From Leyella lascolaii (lineage in GTDB: Bacteria > Bacteroidota > Bacteroidia > Bacteroidales > Bacteroidaceae): 56,090 bases of DNA. The notes below the pieces were generated by a model that was not told the origin of the DNA, searched no databases, and worked only from the letters and a program-made list of their open reading frames with translations. The translations under genes and the position numbers were made by a program. Below are positions 43,443 through 53,276 of this stretch, in pieces (the stretch's first letter is position 1; every line of letters starts with the position of its first letter). The stretch lies in NCBI RefSeq assembly GCF_900079775.1, contig NZ_LT556050.1, positions 289,695-345,784 of the forward strand, written 5' to 3'.

Positions 43443-43870
43443 ACGCCGCAACGAAACAGCATTTACAAAGACAATGCAAACGAGCGGCAAGAGAGCTTGC
43501 TCTTAGTTGCCCGAGTGCAGCTTGTCTTATACAAAGACTATGCGAGGCGAGCGCAATGGCAAGGCGGGGAAACGCAGTTTTACCGGACTTGACACTGCCG
43601 AGCCGAAGCTTGTCTTATACAAAGACAATGCGAGGCGAGCGCAACGGCAAGACGGGGAAACGCAGTTTTACCGGACTTGACACTGCCGAGCCGAAGCTTG
43701 TCTTATACAAAGACAATGCGAGGCGAGCGCAACGGCAAGACGGGGAAACGGAGTTTTACCGGACTTGACACTGCCGAGCCGAAGCTTGTCTTATACAAAG
43801 ACAATGCAAACGAGCGAAATGAGAGCTTGCTCTTACATTTCCGAGTGCAGCTTGTCTTATACAAAGATAA
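43443..43870 (-). repeat. 66/88-bp tandem repeat upstream of GH78
   Basis: The motif ACAAAGAC or ACAAAGATA recurs at about 43465, 43531, 43619, 43707, 43795 and 43861, giving steps 66, 88, 88, 88, 66. On the minus strand the 88-bp unit aligns with the 87-bp promoter repeat at 5638-5855: TGCGCTC, CCT, then TCTTTG, ATAAGA, CGGCA in the same order. The promoter boxes are degenerate (CTTG, 20 nt, TGTCTTTG); only the outermost copy has TATCTTTG (43862-43869). The orientation is towards GH78. Confidence 0.8.
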
Positions 43871-44143
43871 GTAAATATACCAAACGTCACCATACATCCT
43901 CGTGTTTTTTATAGTATTGGTATCAAAATACATATCCGACAGTATCAAAATACACAGATTTGTAAATACACACACGATATTCACCCATAGCAAAATGATT
44001 GTACCGGTGTATTAAAACCTACGTCATCGGAGCGATATAACCATGTCATTGACACGGCATTACGGATGTCTGAGAATATCGCTATGAGGGCGGTATCCTG
44101 TCGTCAAAACAATGATAAAATTCAAATATAATGGCGTCAGCCT

Positions 44144-44789
44144 GTAGAGACGCAAAATTTTGCGTCTCACGAGCAAGAGATGCATTTATTGACAGTAAAT
44201 TATTGCAGGCGTGTATTGCTATGGGCTGCTTGTGAGACGCAAAATTTTGCGTCTCTACTGGGCTGACGCCATTAAGGATATTAGGAATGTATCATTGATT
44301 GTATGCGCTTTTTATTAAAGTAGAGACGCAAAATCTTGCGTCTCACGAGCAAGGAACGCATTTATTGACGGCAAATTTTTGCAGGCGTGTATTGCTATGG
44401 ATTGCTTGTGAGACGCAAAATTTTGCGTCTCTACTGGGCGGACGCCATTGAGGATATTAGGAATGTATCATTGATTGTATGCGCTTTTTATTAAAGTAGA
44501 GACGCAAAATCTTGCGTCTCACAAGCAAGGAATGCATTTATTGACAACAAATTATTGCAGGCGTATATTGCTATGGGTTGATCGTGAGACGCAAGATTTT
44601 GCGTCTCTACTGGGCTGACACCATTGAGGATATTAGGAATGTATCATTGATTGTATGCGCTTTTAATTAAAGTAGAGACGCAAAATCTTGCGTCTCCCGT
44701 GCAACGAATGCATTTATCGGCAGCAAAATATTGCAGGCATGTATTGCTATGGGTTGATCGTGAGACGCAAAATTTTGCGTCTCTACTTT
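44144..44789. repeat. 176-bp tandem repeat, cluster C
   Basis: Copies start at 44144, 44320, 44496 and 44672 (period exactly 176; 3.67 copies). Each has two 22-bp palindromes (half-site GAGACGCAAAA or one-base variants) and six intervening 22-bp segments, several with their own GCAAnnnnTTGC-type dyad. It is inverted relative to cluster B. It lies between the SusE-like gene end and the GH78 upstream region. The DNA at 43871-44143 has no recognisable feature. Confidence 0.9.
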
Positions 44790-44914
44790 GGTTTGACAGC
44801 GGGGGAAGGACGGAGGCTTCATGCGTCAGGACCTAATGGCGGCTCCGGCATTCGTAATGATTCTGTATACGGAAAAAAGCCGGATGAGAACAGTGACTGT
44901 CACATGCGGCATAA

Positions 44915-44951
44915 TAAAAAAATCTCTCCCCGCAAAATGCGGAGAGAGATT
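44915..44951 (-). terminator. Rho-independent terminator of the SusC/D operon
   Basis: Stem AATCTCTC/GAGAGATT and CCGCA/TGCGG with one mismatch and a 3-nt loop, followed on the minus strand by seven T. Confidence 0.85.
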
Positions 44952-44980
44952 GAAAGTGTTTTTATGAAAGAATTATCAGT

Positions 44981-46081
44981 TTAATCCCAGTTGATAGCAT
45001 GCTGAGGATCAGGCTCCTGAGTATTGATCTTACGCTCACCGGTCAGAGAACCCTTCACTGTGTAAGACATCTCATATCCCGGAACCATTCCGTAATCGGT
45101 GAATGTGTAATTCACATTCTGTATCATCACGTAACGGTGCAACAGATAGTTCTGTGTGGCATCCATCTCCTCGACTACTGTATAGCGTGTGATTTCATCT
45201 TCTTCAGTATCATTACCATGAGCGTCCTTCACCTTGTTAACTTTAAATTTCACCAGAGGATTGTCACATGTGAACTTTATAGTTCCTCGTGTGTGGTCGT
45301 TCTCATTCGGAATGAATTCGAGATTGATCTTATAATTCGCACGATCCTTTCTGTCCTCATCTATAAGACCTGCATATACAAAGACCTTGTTCTCATCAAC
45401 AACATAGAGACGTACATTCTCTACAACAGAAGCTTCAGTATCACCGGCTATAGTTATCTGCTGTGCAGTACCCGAATAAACACCTGACCAGTCGTTGAAC
45501 GGATAGACACGGAGCAGAGCCTTTGCGTAGTACTGACGCGGATGAGACTGATAGCCGTAATCCTCATTGTCAAGAATCTGAATGGGGAGAACCCATTTCT
45601 TAGACATATCTATGCCACGGAAATCGAACTTGATGTTCATCAGGTCAACGTCCTTTCCGGCAGGGATTGTCATTTCCTTCGGATATGTGGCATACTGAGT
45701 CATGTCCTGATAATACAAGTCCGTACGGTTCTGGAAACGCGCTACGTTCATTGTATACAGCGTATCAGGGTCAGCATCGAAGTGTATTGTCACGTCCTTG
45801 GGGTTCGTGGTTGAACCGGCGATGACAACCGGAAGGTCGTATTCGGATATACCGTAGCCTCCGTCACCCTCATCCGGGAACTTGTTGCCTGTGACATTTC
45901 CTTCAGCGTCATAAACGCAGCGGGTATACGGAACATTGACTACTCTCACTCCGTTGTTGTCAAGCGGAGCACTGAAAGCCACATAGTGTGCGTACTGCTC
46001 ATCCTCCCACTCATCGTTACAGGATGTGGCAACCATGAGCAAGCCCAACAGGGAAGCACCTAAAATAGATATATGTTTCAT
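44981..46081 (-). CDS. SusE-like surface lipoprotein (DUF1735/DUF4973 type)
   Basis: 366 residues with lipobox VATSC (Cys21). The N-terminal half (about 30-190) has the features of DUF1735/BT_3987-type domains: a beta-sandwich with KEMTIPAGKDVDLMNIKFDFRGIDMSKKWVLPIQI. The C-terminal half is beta-rich (WSGVYSGTAQQITIAGD, then YTFTDYGMVPGYEMSYTVKGSLTGERKI). Such proteins bind glycan at the cell surface next to SusC/SusD. It is the last gene of the operon, 27 nt after SusD, and ends before a strong terminator. The exact domain numbers are from memory of the family and need a profile search. Confidence 0.8.
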   Translation of the reverse strand: MKHISILGASLLGLLMVATSCNDEWEDEQYAHYVAFSAPLDNNGVRVVNVPYTRCVYDAEGNVTGNKFPDEGDGGYGISEYDLPVVIAGSTTNPKDVTIHFDADPDTLYTMNVARFQNRTDLYYQDMTQYATYPKEMTIPAGKDVDLMNIKFDFRGIDMSKKWVLPIQILDNEDYGYQSHPRQYYAKALLRVYPFNDWSGVYSGTAQQITIAGDTEASVVENVRLYVVDENKVFVYAGLIDEDRKDRANYKINLEFIPNENDHTRGTIKFTCDNPLVKFKVNKVKDAHGNDTEEDEITRYTVVEEMDATQNYLLHRYVMIQNVNYTFTDYGMVPGYEMSYTVKGSLTGERKINTQEPDPQHAINWD

Positions 46082-46108
46082 CTTTTTATTCCTATTTGAT
46101 TATAATGA

Positions 46109-48229
46109 TTAGTCATAATTTCTCCATCCCGGTGACTGAACGAGGAGGTTGTTACGCTTCAGCTCGTCGAAAGTAACGGGCCAGAAGTACATCTTCTCGG
46201 CAAATGTCTGCTGGAGGTTGGATGTCGGGATAACAACCTGGAAGTCAGCACGCCTTGCCTGTGTCATGAACACGTTGAGACCGTAAATCTGCTGTGACTC
46301 CTCAACCGGAGCGTCCATCCAGCGGCGCAGGTCGTAATAACGCTTACCTTCACCGAGAAGCTCGATCATACGCTCACGCTTGATCTTCGCACGCAACACA
46401 TTTTTGTCCAGATAATCTGTCTCAGCAAAGTCAGGCAGTCCGGCACGGATGCGAACTGGATGAATGCCCTTCTTAATCTCCTCAATGTCACGGCTGATTG
46501 TGTATGTCTTTGTACCGTCCCATGACTGTACATCATATTTGCCGTCAAGCTCGTTGAGAGCCTCAGCATACATCAGCAGGATATCGGCATAACGGATTGC
46601 AGGTTCCGGCTTGGCTGCGATATTGTCCATGCTGTGACCGGACTCTATGTAATCGTTAGGATTATAGAACTTCCTGTATCCTATACCTGTACGGGGATAA
46701 GAGAACGCGTTGATGTAACCGTCTCCACCTCCACGATAGTAGAATATCTGCTTGTCGCGCTGTGACTGCGTAGGATGTCCTGCATTCTCCCACACGCTGC
46801 CGCTGAATGCCACAGAGGCATAGAAACGCGGCTCACGGTTGGCATACTGCAGAGAAACGTTAGCCTTCAATGGCGGATAGTCCTTGTAGTTCTGACGTGT
46901 GGTGAAATATGTTTCTAAAGTATATCCTTCATCTTTTGCCCACTGGGGAAGACGATCCGAACCGTCTTTACCGTTCAGTTCACTGTCCTTACCCGGAACA
47001 TCGGTTCCATCATTCATATAGTATGCGTCAACCATCTTTTGTGTCAGACCGTTGGTGTTCCATCCACCACAGCTCACAGGCATTGAGTGAAGCACGATAG
47101 ACTCTATGGAGTAGTCATTCTGACGGCACATGTTGTCAACACGTGAGAAGATAATCTCGGGATTGTCCTGAATAGCCACATTGCCGTTGAAGAGGTTGGC
47201 ATAAGAAAGCATCGGGTCGATGTCTGCCCATCCGTCAGGCCAGTTCTTCTTTGCAAAGTTGCCGTCATCGGGCGGAGTTATAGTAGCTGTTCCCGAAGTG
47301 CTCTTATTAGTATGATAAAGCTCATACTGATTAAGATCAATCACGTCCTTGCATGCGGCGGCAGCGCGCGCCCACTTGCTCTCATCATATTCTGTGCTAA
47401 GAAGAGGACTTCCATCCTTGTTTACGAAATCCTTGGCGATTTTATCATCAACAAGTTTGGTATCGTGCTGACCGTTCTTAAGCTGACCGTTAGCCAACGG
47501 GCTGGCAGCATAGATGTAAGCCAACGCACGTGTTGCGAGACATGCGCCCTTTGTAGGACGTGCGGAGTTCTCCTGATCACGCTTGTAATACTGAATCTCC
47601 TTGGCAGCCTGAATCATCTCCTTTGAGATATGCTCTACCACTTCCTCGTATGTATTACGCGGCTGTGACATAGCCTCGTATGTCTGAGTGTAGTCTACAC
47701 CTTCCTCAGCCACGATTGGCACCGGACCGTATTTACGAAGAAGCAGCCAATAGTAGTAAGCGCGCACGAAACGTGCCTGACCTTTATAGTCGAGCTTCTC
47801 AGTCTCAGTCATCTGCGGGTTCATGTCAACGTGATGAATGAACACGGAAGCCTGATAGATGCCTTTGTAGCACATCTGCCATACATAGTTGTTGAAGTCT
47901 TCCTCATAGAGACCCATGCGGTAAGAGTTGTAGGACACACGAACGTCGTCCTTGTTGTCACCGAACAGCTTGCTGTCGCGGTCGCCGTAATACACGCAGT
48001 CGTCGAAGCAGCTGTAGAACGAACCTGACTTATTGCCGACGTCCACATTCTCCCTCAGGATGAAATAATAGGCGTAGGCAAGCCATTCCTGCGTCTGCTG
48101 ACGGTTTGTGAAGACTGACTCTAACGTACGGCGGTCTTCAAAATATTTGTCGGAGTCAAGGTCAACGCACGATGTGAGAGACCCTAAACCGAGAACCGAC
48201 ATCATTAATATTGCTATCTTATTTTTCAT
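46109..48229 (-). CDS. SusD/RagB family glycan-binding lipoprotein
   Basis: 706 residues from the ATG at 48229 (MKNKIAILMMSVLG, lipobox LTSC, Cys21); a longer frame upstream is rejected because the lipoprotein signal starts here. SusD features: TPR-like helices with YFILRENVDVG, the segment ARFVRAYYYWLLLRKYGPVPIV, RNTYEEVVEHISKEM, and near the end IKRERMIELLGEGKRYYDLRRW and FWPVTFDELKRNNLLVQSPGW. It caps the SusC barrel and delivers glycan. It is longer than average (about 550-650). It follows SusC by 19 nt. Confidence 0.96.
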   Translation of the reverse strand: MKNKIAILMMSVLGLGSLTSCVDLDSDKYFEDRRTLESVFTNRQQTQEWLAYAYYFILRENVDVGNKSGSFYSCFDDCVYYGDRDSKLFGDNKDDVRVSYNSYRMGLYEEDFNNYVWQMCYKGIYQASVFIHHVDMNPQMTETEKLDYKGQARFVRAYYYWLLLRKYGPVPIVAEEGVDYTQTYEAMSQPRNTYEEVVEHISKEMIQAAKEIQYYKRDQENSARPTKGACLATRALAYIYAASPLANGQLKNGQHDTKLVDDKIAKDFVNKDGSPLLSTEYDESKWARAAAACKDVIDLNQYELYHTNKSTSGTATITPPDDGNFAKKNWPDGWADIDPMLSYANLFNGNVAIQDNPEIIFSRVDNMCRQNDYSIESIVLHSMPVSCGGWNTNGLTQKMVDAYYMNDGTDVPGKDSELNGKDGSDRLPQWAKDEGYTLETYFTTRQNYKDYPPLKANVSLQYANREPRFYASVAFSGSVWENAGHPTQSQRDKQIFYYRGGGDGYINAFSYPRTGIGYRKFYNPNDYIESGHSMDNIAAKPEPAIRYADILLMYAEALNELDGKYDVQSWDGTKTYTISRDIEEIKKGIHPVRIRAGLPDFAETDYLDKNVLRAKIKRERMIELLGEGKRYYDLRRWMDAPVEESQQIYGLNVFMTQARRADFQVVIPTSNLQQTFAEKMYFWPVTFDELKRNNLLVQSPGWRNYD

Positions 48230-48248
48230 ATCTGTCTTTTTGTAATTA

Positions 48249-51200
48249 TTACAAGTTAACCTGTACACCCACTGTCACAGACTTTGTAAGAGGATATTCC
48301 TCACCACGCTGCTGCAATGACTCCGGATCCCATGTATCGAAATCAGACCATGTCAACAGGTTTGTTCCCGTGATATAGAAACGAACTGTGTTGAAGTGTA
48401 TCTTATTTACGATAGATTTGGGAAGAGTATAACCGAAGTCAAGGTTCTTCAGACGCAGATAGCTCATGTCGCGGAGCCAGAACGTTGAAGCCTGCTCGTT
48501 GTTGTTGTTAGCTCCATAAGTCAGACGAGGATAAGAGGCGTTGGGGTTTTCTGTTGCCGTTGTTCCTGAGATGTCTGCCGATATCCAACGGTCGTCAACC
48601 ATACCCTTGAACACATTACCCCACTGGTTCTCGCGGAATGCGAACACGTTCTTACCAAGTATCTGTACATTAGACTTGCCTGCTCCCTGGAAGTGGAGGT
48701 TGAAGTCAAAATCCTTCCATCTTACAGAGAATCCTAGACCGTAGATAAGGTTAGGTCTGGAAGTGGCACCGATGGCTACAACGTCACCGCCGTCAATCTT
48801 ACCGTCACCGTTCACATCCTTATACTTGATGTCACCCGGCATATAGTCACCGAATGTCTGCTCGGGGCTGTTGCGTATATCCTCCCAGTCTTTGAACAGA
48901 CCAAGAGCTATGAGACCCTTCTGCTGGTTAACACGATAACCTGCAGAATACTGGTAAGGATAAGTGTTGAACTGCTCGTCGGCAACGAGTACCTCGTTCT
49001 TACTGTAAGTGATGTTTCCTCGCACGGTCAGGTCAACCTCACCGAACTTCTGATTGTAGCTGAAGTTACCGTCGAAACCGTTGACTCTTACAGCGCCTAC
49101 GTTTGCCCATGGAGAGCTTTCGAAACCTGCCATTGACGGAACGAAGTTACGTTTGCTGTACTGTCCTGTACGCTTCTCATAGAAGTAGTCCACTGTCATG
49201 GAAAACTTGTTGTTGAAAAGCACGAGGTCGATACCTACGTCCGACTTGCGGGCAACCTCCCATGTCACACCCCTTGCTGCAAGCTGAGTGTAATGGATAC
49301 CATTGAAAATATTAGTATATGAGGAAGTACCAAAATTATAAATGTTATCCTTTACAATGTTTCCATTGTCATCAGTATGAGTTAAATAGTCCAAAGTATA
49401 CAGATACGGGAAACGCACTCTGGTGCCTCCATCCATGATGGCGTCATTACCTACCTTTCCGTAAGAATAACGAATCTTGAACATATCCATCCAAGGAGCT
49501 ACCTTGCGAACCCACGGTTCCTCGGCAACGTTCCATGCTACGGAGAAAGCCGGGAAGAATCCCCAACGGTGTCCGTCAGCAAAGTTCTCTGTTCCGTTGT
49601 AACCGAAGTTACCGTCAATGAAGTAACGGTTTGCGTAGTTATATGTCACCTGACCGGCAAGTGCCATGTTCTTACGGGACACTGAGTTCTTGATATCATT
49701 TCCAAGATTCTGTGTCTGTATGTTAGTGTCCTGAGTGAATCTGAAGTTGGCTCCCACATTGTGAACCTTCGCGAACTGACGGTTGTAGTTGAGCAATAGC
49801 TCTATGAATTCCCTACGTGAACCCTCATTGCTTGAGCTTTGTGTCATGTCAGACTCGTTACGTATCTGGTCCCAGATGATGTTACCGTTATCGTCACGAC
49901 CGTTGGCATGATATGTAGCAGGGCTACGCATGTGAGAAATCTTATTGAAGTTGTATGTGTCGTAACCGAAACGTGCTGTGAACTTAAGACCCTTTGTCAC
50001 AAAATCAAGGTTCTGCTCGAGTGAAGCGTTAGAATAGAGGTTGTTGGTCCACTCCTCGTTATAACCTGTCTGTGTGCTGGACACCCAAGGATTGACGTGG
50101 TTGTCGTCACGACCGATGTTTATCTGCGGTACATAACCGTTGGAGTACATCACAGGTGAAAGGATGTTGTTATAACCGAACAGCTGTCCCCATACCCTAT
50201 CGTCACCAAGTCCCGGACTGTTACGCTTGTTCAAATCACCAGATACACCGAGCTTCAGCACTGTGGTCGGAGTGATGTCTATATCGACATTCAAACGATA
50301 GTTCCAGCGTTTGTAGTTAGCGTTTGTATCATATTTATCACGGAGAGTCTTGTCTGTCTTATACATACCCTGATCCTCAACGTATGCGATTGAAGCATAA
50401 TAACGTGATGTGTTACCACCACCACTGAGGTTGACATTGGCACGATAGCTGAACGCACCGTCCTTAAGCAGGAGGTCCTTCCAGTCTACGTTCGGATAAA
50501 GATCCGGATCAAGTCCGTTGAGGAAGAGTTCCTTCTCTGCCTCTGAATAGGCAGCACCGAGGCTTCTTGTGATACGTGCCTCATTCAACAGGTCGATATA
50601 TTCCTCTGTTCCTACAAACTCAGGAGTGATAGTTCGCATATTATAAGATGTCTCGAACTTACCGTTCACGTTAATCTTACCTGCCTTACCACGTTTTGTA
50701 GTGATAAGCACAACGCCGTTAGCACCCTTTGAACCGTAAATGGCTGTAGCAGACGCATCTTTGAGCACAGTGAAAGACTCGATATCCTCAATGTTAAGCT
50801 CATCGAGATTATCACGCTCGAAACCGTCGACAAGGATAAGAGCTGAAGAACTGGCACCGAATGTGGATATACCACGGATCCAGAATTCAGAAGTGTTCTT
50901 ACCCGGCTGTCCTGATGTCTGGAATGCGAGCACACCCGGAACGTTACCGGCAAGAGTGTTTGACAGATTGGATGAAGTATAGTGCTTCAGGTCACCCATA
51001 TTAACGTTGGTGATGGCACCGGTCACGTTAAGTTTCTTCTGAGTACCCATCGCTGTTACAACGACCTCGTCAACAGCATTCTGTACTTCTTCCTGCATCT
51101 TCACATCAATGGTCGTCTTGGTGTCCTTAAGGAGAACCTCCACCTTCTTGAAACCTATGTATGTGAAGACAAGAGTCTGATATTGCTTTGCATTAATCTT

Positions 51201-51383
51201 GTACTTTCCTTCGTAATTGGTAATAGCACCAAGTCCCGGGTCGTCTTTTCTACTGATGTTGGCACCAATAATCGGTTCACCGTTTGCGTCTGTGACCGTA
51301 CCGGTTATGACCAATTCCTCCTGAGCCAAGGCATTCGCTGCGACGCCCAGCATCATAAATAGCATTATTAATACTTTCTTCAT
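48249..51383 (-). CDS. SusC/RagA TonB-dependent outer-membrane transporter
   Basis: 1044 residues with a Sec signal (about 1-20). A CarboxypepD_reg-like domain (about 24-100; VITGTVTDANGEPIIGANISRKDD) is followed by the TonB-box/plug region (EVVVTAMGTQKKLNVTGAI, then VLKDASATAIYGSKGANGVVLITTKRGK) and a 22-strand barrel ending in VTVGVQVNL. There is no N-terminal STN signalling domain, so regulation is not by a FecR-type anti-sigma factor through this protein. It imports an oligosaccharide with SusD. It starts 12 nt after the TIG/propeller gene and precedes SusD by 19 nt. Confidence 0.97.
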   Translation of the reverse strand: MKKVLIMLFMMLGVAANALAQEELVITGTVTDANGEPIIGANISRKDDPGLGAITNYEGKYKINAKQYQTLVFTYIGFKKVEVLLKDTKTTIDVKMQEEVQNAVDEVVVTAMGTQKKLNVTGAITNVNMGDLKHYTSSNLSNTLAGNVPGVLAFQTSGQPGKNTSEFWIRGISTFGASSSALILVDGFERDNLDELNIEDIESFTVLKDASATAIYGSKGANGVVLITTKRGKAGKINVNGKFETSYNMRTITPEFVGTEEYIDLLNEARITRSLGAAYSEAEKELFLNGLDPDLYPNVDWKDLLLKDGAFSYRANVNLSGGGNTSRYYASIAYVEDQGMYKTDKTLRDKYDTNANYKRWNYRLNVDIDITPTTVLKLGVSGDLNKRNSPGLGDDRVWGQLFGYNNILSPVMYSNGYVPQINIGRDDNHVNPWVSSTQTGYNEEWTNNLYSNASLEQNLDFVTKGLKFTARFGYDTYNFNKISHMRSPATYHANGRDDNGNIIWDQIRNESDMTQSSSNEGSRREFIELLLNYNRQFAKVHNVGANFRFTQDTNIQTQNLGNDIKNSVSRKNMALAGQVTYNYANRYFIDGNFGYNGTENFADGHRWGFFPAFSVAWNVAEEPWVRKVAPWMDMFKIRYSYGKVGNDAIMDGGTRVRFPYLYTLDYLTHTDDNGNIVKDNIYNFGTSSYTNIFNGIHYTQLAARGVTWEVARKSDVGIDLVLFNNKFSMTVDYFYEKRTGQYSKRNFVPSMAGFESSPWANVGAVRVNGFDGNFSYNQKFGEVDLTVRGNITYSKNEVLVADEQFNTYPYQYSAGYRVNQQKGLIALGLFKDWEDIRNSPEQTFGDYMPGDIKYKDVNGDGKIDGGDVVAIGATSRPNLIYGLGFSVRWKDFDFNLHFQGAGKSNVQILGKNVFAFRENQWGNVFKGMVDDRWISADISGTTATENPNASYPRLTYGANNNNEQASTFWLRDMSYLRLKNLDFGYTLPKSIVNKIHFNTVRFYITGTNLLTWSDFDTWDPESLQQRGEEYPLTKSVTVGVQVNL

Positions 51384-51395
51384 AGCTTCTGATTG

Positions 51396-52997
51396 TTAGT
51401 TAGCAGTTGTTGCCTCACCACCGGTAGCTTCTCCGGATTCTCCTCCTGTAGTTCCACTCTCCTCTTCCGGAGCTTCCTCCATACCGATTGTACGTATAGA
51501 ACGTCCTACGGTGTCAAGCACATAGAATACTTTCTTTGTTTCATCATAAGCGATACCTGTCGGATCACGGAAACGCGCAACCTCACGCAGGTCACCGTTA
51601 TCAGTACCCCATATGTTATTGTCCGCAGCAGAAGTACGGCTTCCACGACCAGCATATGTTCTTACAATACCTTCCGGTGTCATCACTCTCACGTCATGAT
51701 TACCTTTTTCAGCAAAATAGAAATCATATACATCTTCCTTACCTTCTGCTACATACTCATCATTCTTCACAAATATTCCTTGATAAGGTGTAGCCAACTG
51801 TGCACCGGTACCGACTCCATCTGCCCATGCAGAAGTTTTCATCTGTCCTGCAACTATGTAAGGCGCAGTAAAACGCTCTCTTGTCTTGTCGTAGTCAGTA
51901 CGCAGGATATAGTGCTGGTTAACAACTATAATATAAGCATAATTTCCTGTAGGATGGATTGCAATTTTGAACTCCCACCTAGTATCCTGAATTGTGAATA
52001 ATTGCTGGAACGGAGAGTCCTCACTCTGCAGATTATAATCCTGAAGATACGGATTCCATGTGGCACCGGCATCAACAGACTCGAAATACTTGTCCATATC
52101 AAGACGGAAGAACTGACCGTTCTCGTAAGAATTGAAATACAGGTCACCGCTTACAGGATGAATGTACGCACCGTTGCATTGCTTATAAGCGGCAAGCAGC
52201 TGTACGTCAGAGTTCTCATTGAATGTGCCGTCCTCGTTACGTTTCACGATATAAACAGACGGACTTCTCTGCTGGCTGCGGTCTTCGTCTATTGAGACAA
52301 TCATGTAGTCAACACCGTTATGGCTGGTGAAATCGATAGATCTGATACGGTTTCTGTTGTTGAACATGGAATAACCCATTATGCTCTCAACAGTCTGCTT
52401 CTCAAAGTCGATTACCTGTATACCGGGTGAACCTTGGTCGTAGCCTATGTACAGACGGTTAGGATATTTCGGGTCGAACTTCATCTCACCGTCTGCGGCA
52501 AAACCTGTACAGGTGGCAAACGGACCGTCGTTCCATCCCTGGTCGTCGTATTCGTTACGGTATCCGCAAAGACGTCCTACTACTTCCTTACGCTCATAAT
52601 TGAATTTTTCCGCGCTTGTGGCACTCTGAGTACCTGTAGTCTCGTCGCCCACAGTAACCTGGATCTCACCTGAGAATGCTCCCTGCGGTACGAAGACATA
52701 CAGTCCGTCGTCCTTGCCTCTCACATTACTCTTGGCACTAATAAGAGTAGCCTTACGTCCGCCTACCGTAACCTTCACCTTCGAGGTGTCGTTGCCGAAG
52801 TTCTCACCATAAATGATAAGCCTGTCATTGGCTCCTCCCGACTTCGGCAAGAAATCGGTGATTGTTACCGGCGTGTTCGGGTCGTACTCCTGAACAGCAA
52901 CATCGTCGTCGTCGCTACATGATACGAAGCAACAGGCGAACAATGCAAGCACCGCACCATACAGGTGCTTGTGCAAAGTAACATAGTTTTTAAACAT
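51396..52997 (-). CDS. IPT/TIG-domain beta-propeller surface lipoprotein
   Basis: 533 residues with lipobox FVSC (Cys27) followed by an acidic SDDDD stretch typical of surface-exposed Bacteroidetes lipoproteins. Residues about 42-135 are an IPT/TIG immunoglobulin-like domain (PVTITDFLPKSGGANDRLIIYGENFG). Residues about 140-515 form an NHL-like propeller (RLYIGYDQGSPGIQVID, DDLREVARFRDPTGIAYDET-type segments). The tail is low-complexity Glu/Gly/Thr. It is first in the operon, ahead of SusC, where a glycan-binding or regulatory surface role is likely. Genes of this kind occur in many PULs for host or plant glycans. Confidence 0.85.
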   Translation of the reverse strand: MFKNYVTLHKHLYGAVLALFACCFVSCSDDDDVAVQEYDPNTPVTITDFLPKSGGANDRLIIYGENFGNDTSKVKVTVGGRKATLISAKSNVRGKDDGLYVFVPQGAFSGEIQVTVGDETTGTQSATSAEKFNYERKEVVGRLCGYRNEYDDQGWNDGPFATCTGFAADGEMKFDPKYPNRLYIGYDQGSPGIQVIDFEKQTVESIMGYSMFNNRNRIRSIDFTSHNGVDYMIVSIDEDRSQQRSPSVYIVKRNEDGTFNENSDVQLLAAYKQCNGAYIHPVSGDLYFNSYENGQFFRLDMDKYFESVDAGATWNPYLQDYNLQSEDSPFQQLFTIQDTRWEFKIAIHPTGNYAYIIVVNQHYILRTDYDKTRERFTAPYIVAGQMKTSAWADGVGTGAQLATPYQGIFVKNDEYVAEGKEDVYDFYFAEKGNHDVRVMTPEGIVRTYAGRGSRTSAADNNIWGTDNGDLREVARFRDPTGIAYDETKKVFYVLDTVGRSIRTIGMEEAPEEESGTTGGESGEATGGEATTAN

Positions 52998-53208
52998 ACT
53001 TATTAATTGATTAAGGATTGATTGTTTATCTTTTTACAAAAAGCAGGCTGCGCCCAGCAATCTGAGAACGAGTTCTCATTGCGCTCGCTGGCACTGTTTT
53101 TTCCTAATATATATGCATAAGCTTCCCACAGCATCACTACAAGACGTAATAACGGTAAACACTTTCGTCTTTCATCATGACACTATCATCACTTCATCCG
53201 CCAGCCAC

Positions 53209-53234
53209 AGGGAATCATCAGAGATTCCCTGTCA
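53209..53234 (-). terminator. Hairpin after the DUF4965-type gene
   Basis: 10-bp perfect stem ACAGGGAATC / GATTCCCTGT with a 6-nt loop, downstream of the enzyme gene. It has no T-tract, so termination is plausible but not certain. A second small dyad (GAGAAC GA GTTCTC) lies near 53065. Confidence 0.5.
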
Positions 53235-53276
53235 GCGGCAAACGAATATTGTTTTCACCCAATGGTAAATGAGTTG

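Noticed and set aside
44144..44789. Possible CRISPR array
   Set aside because: The short repeats are palindromes, but the intervening sequences are themselves repeated every 176 bp, not unique spacers, and no cas gene is near.
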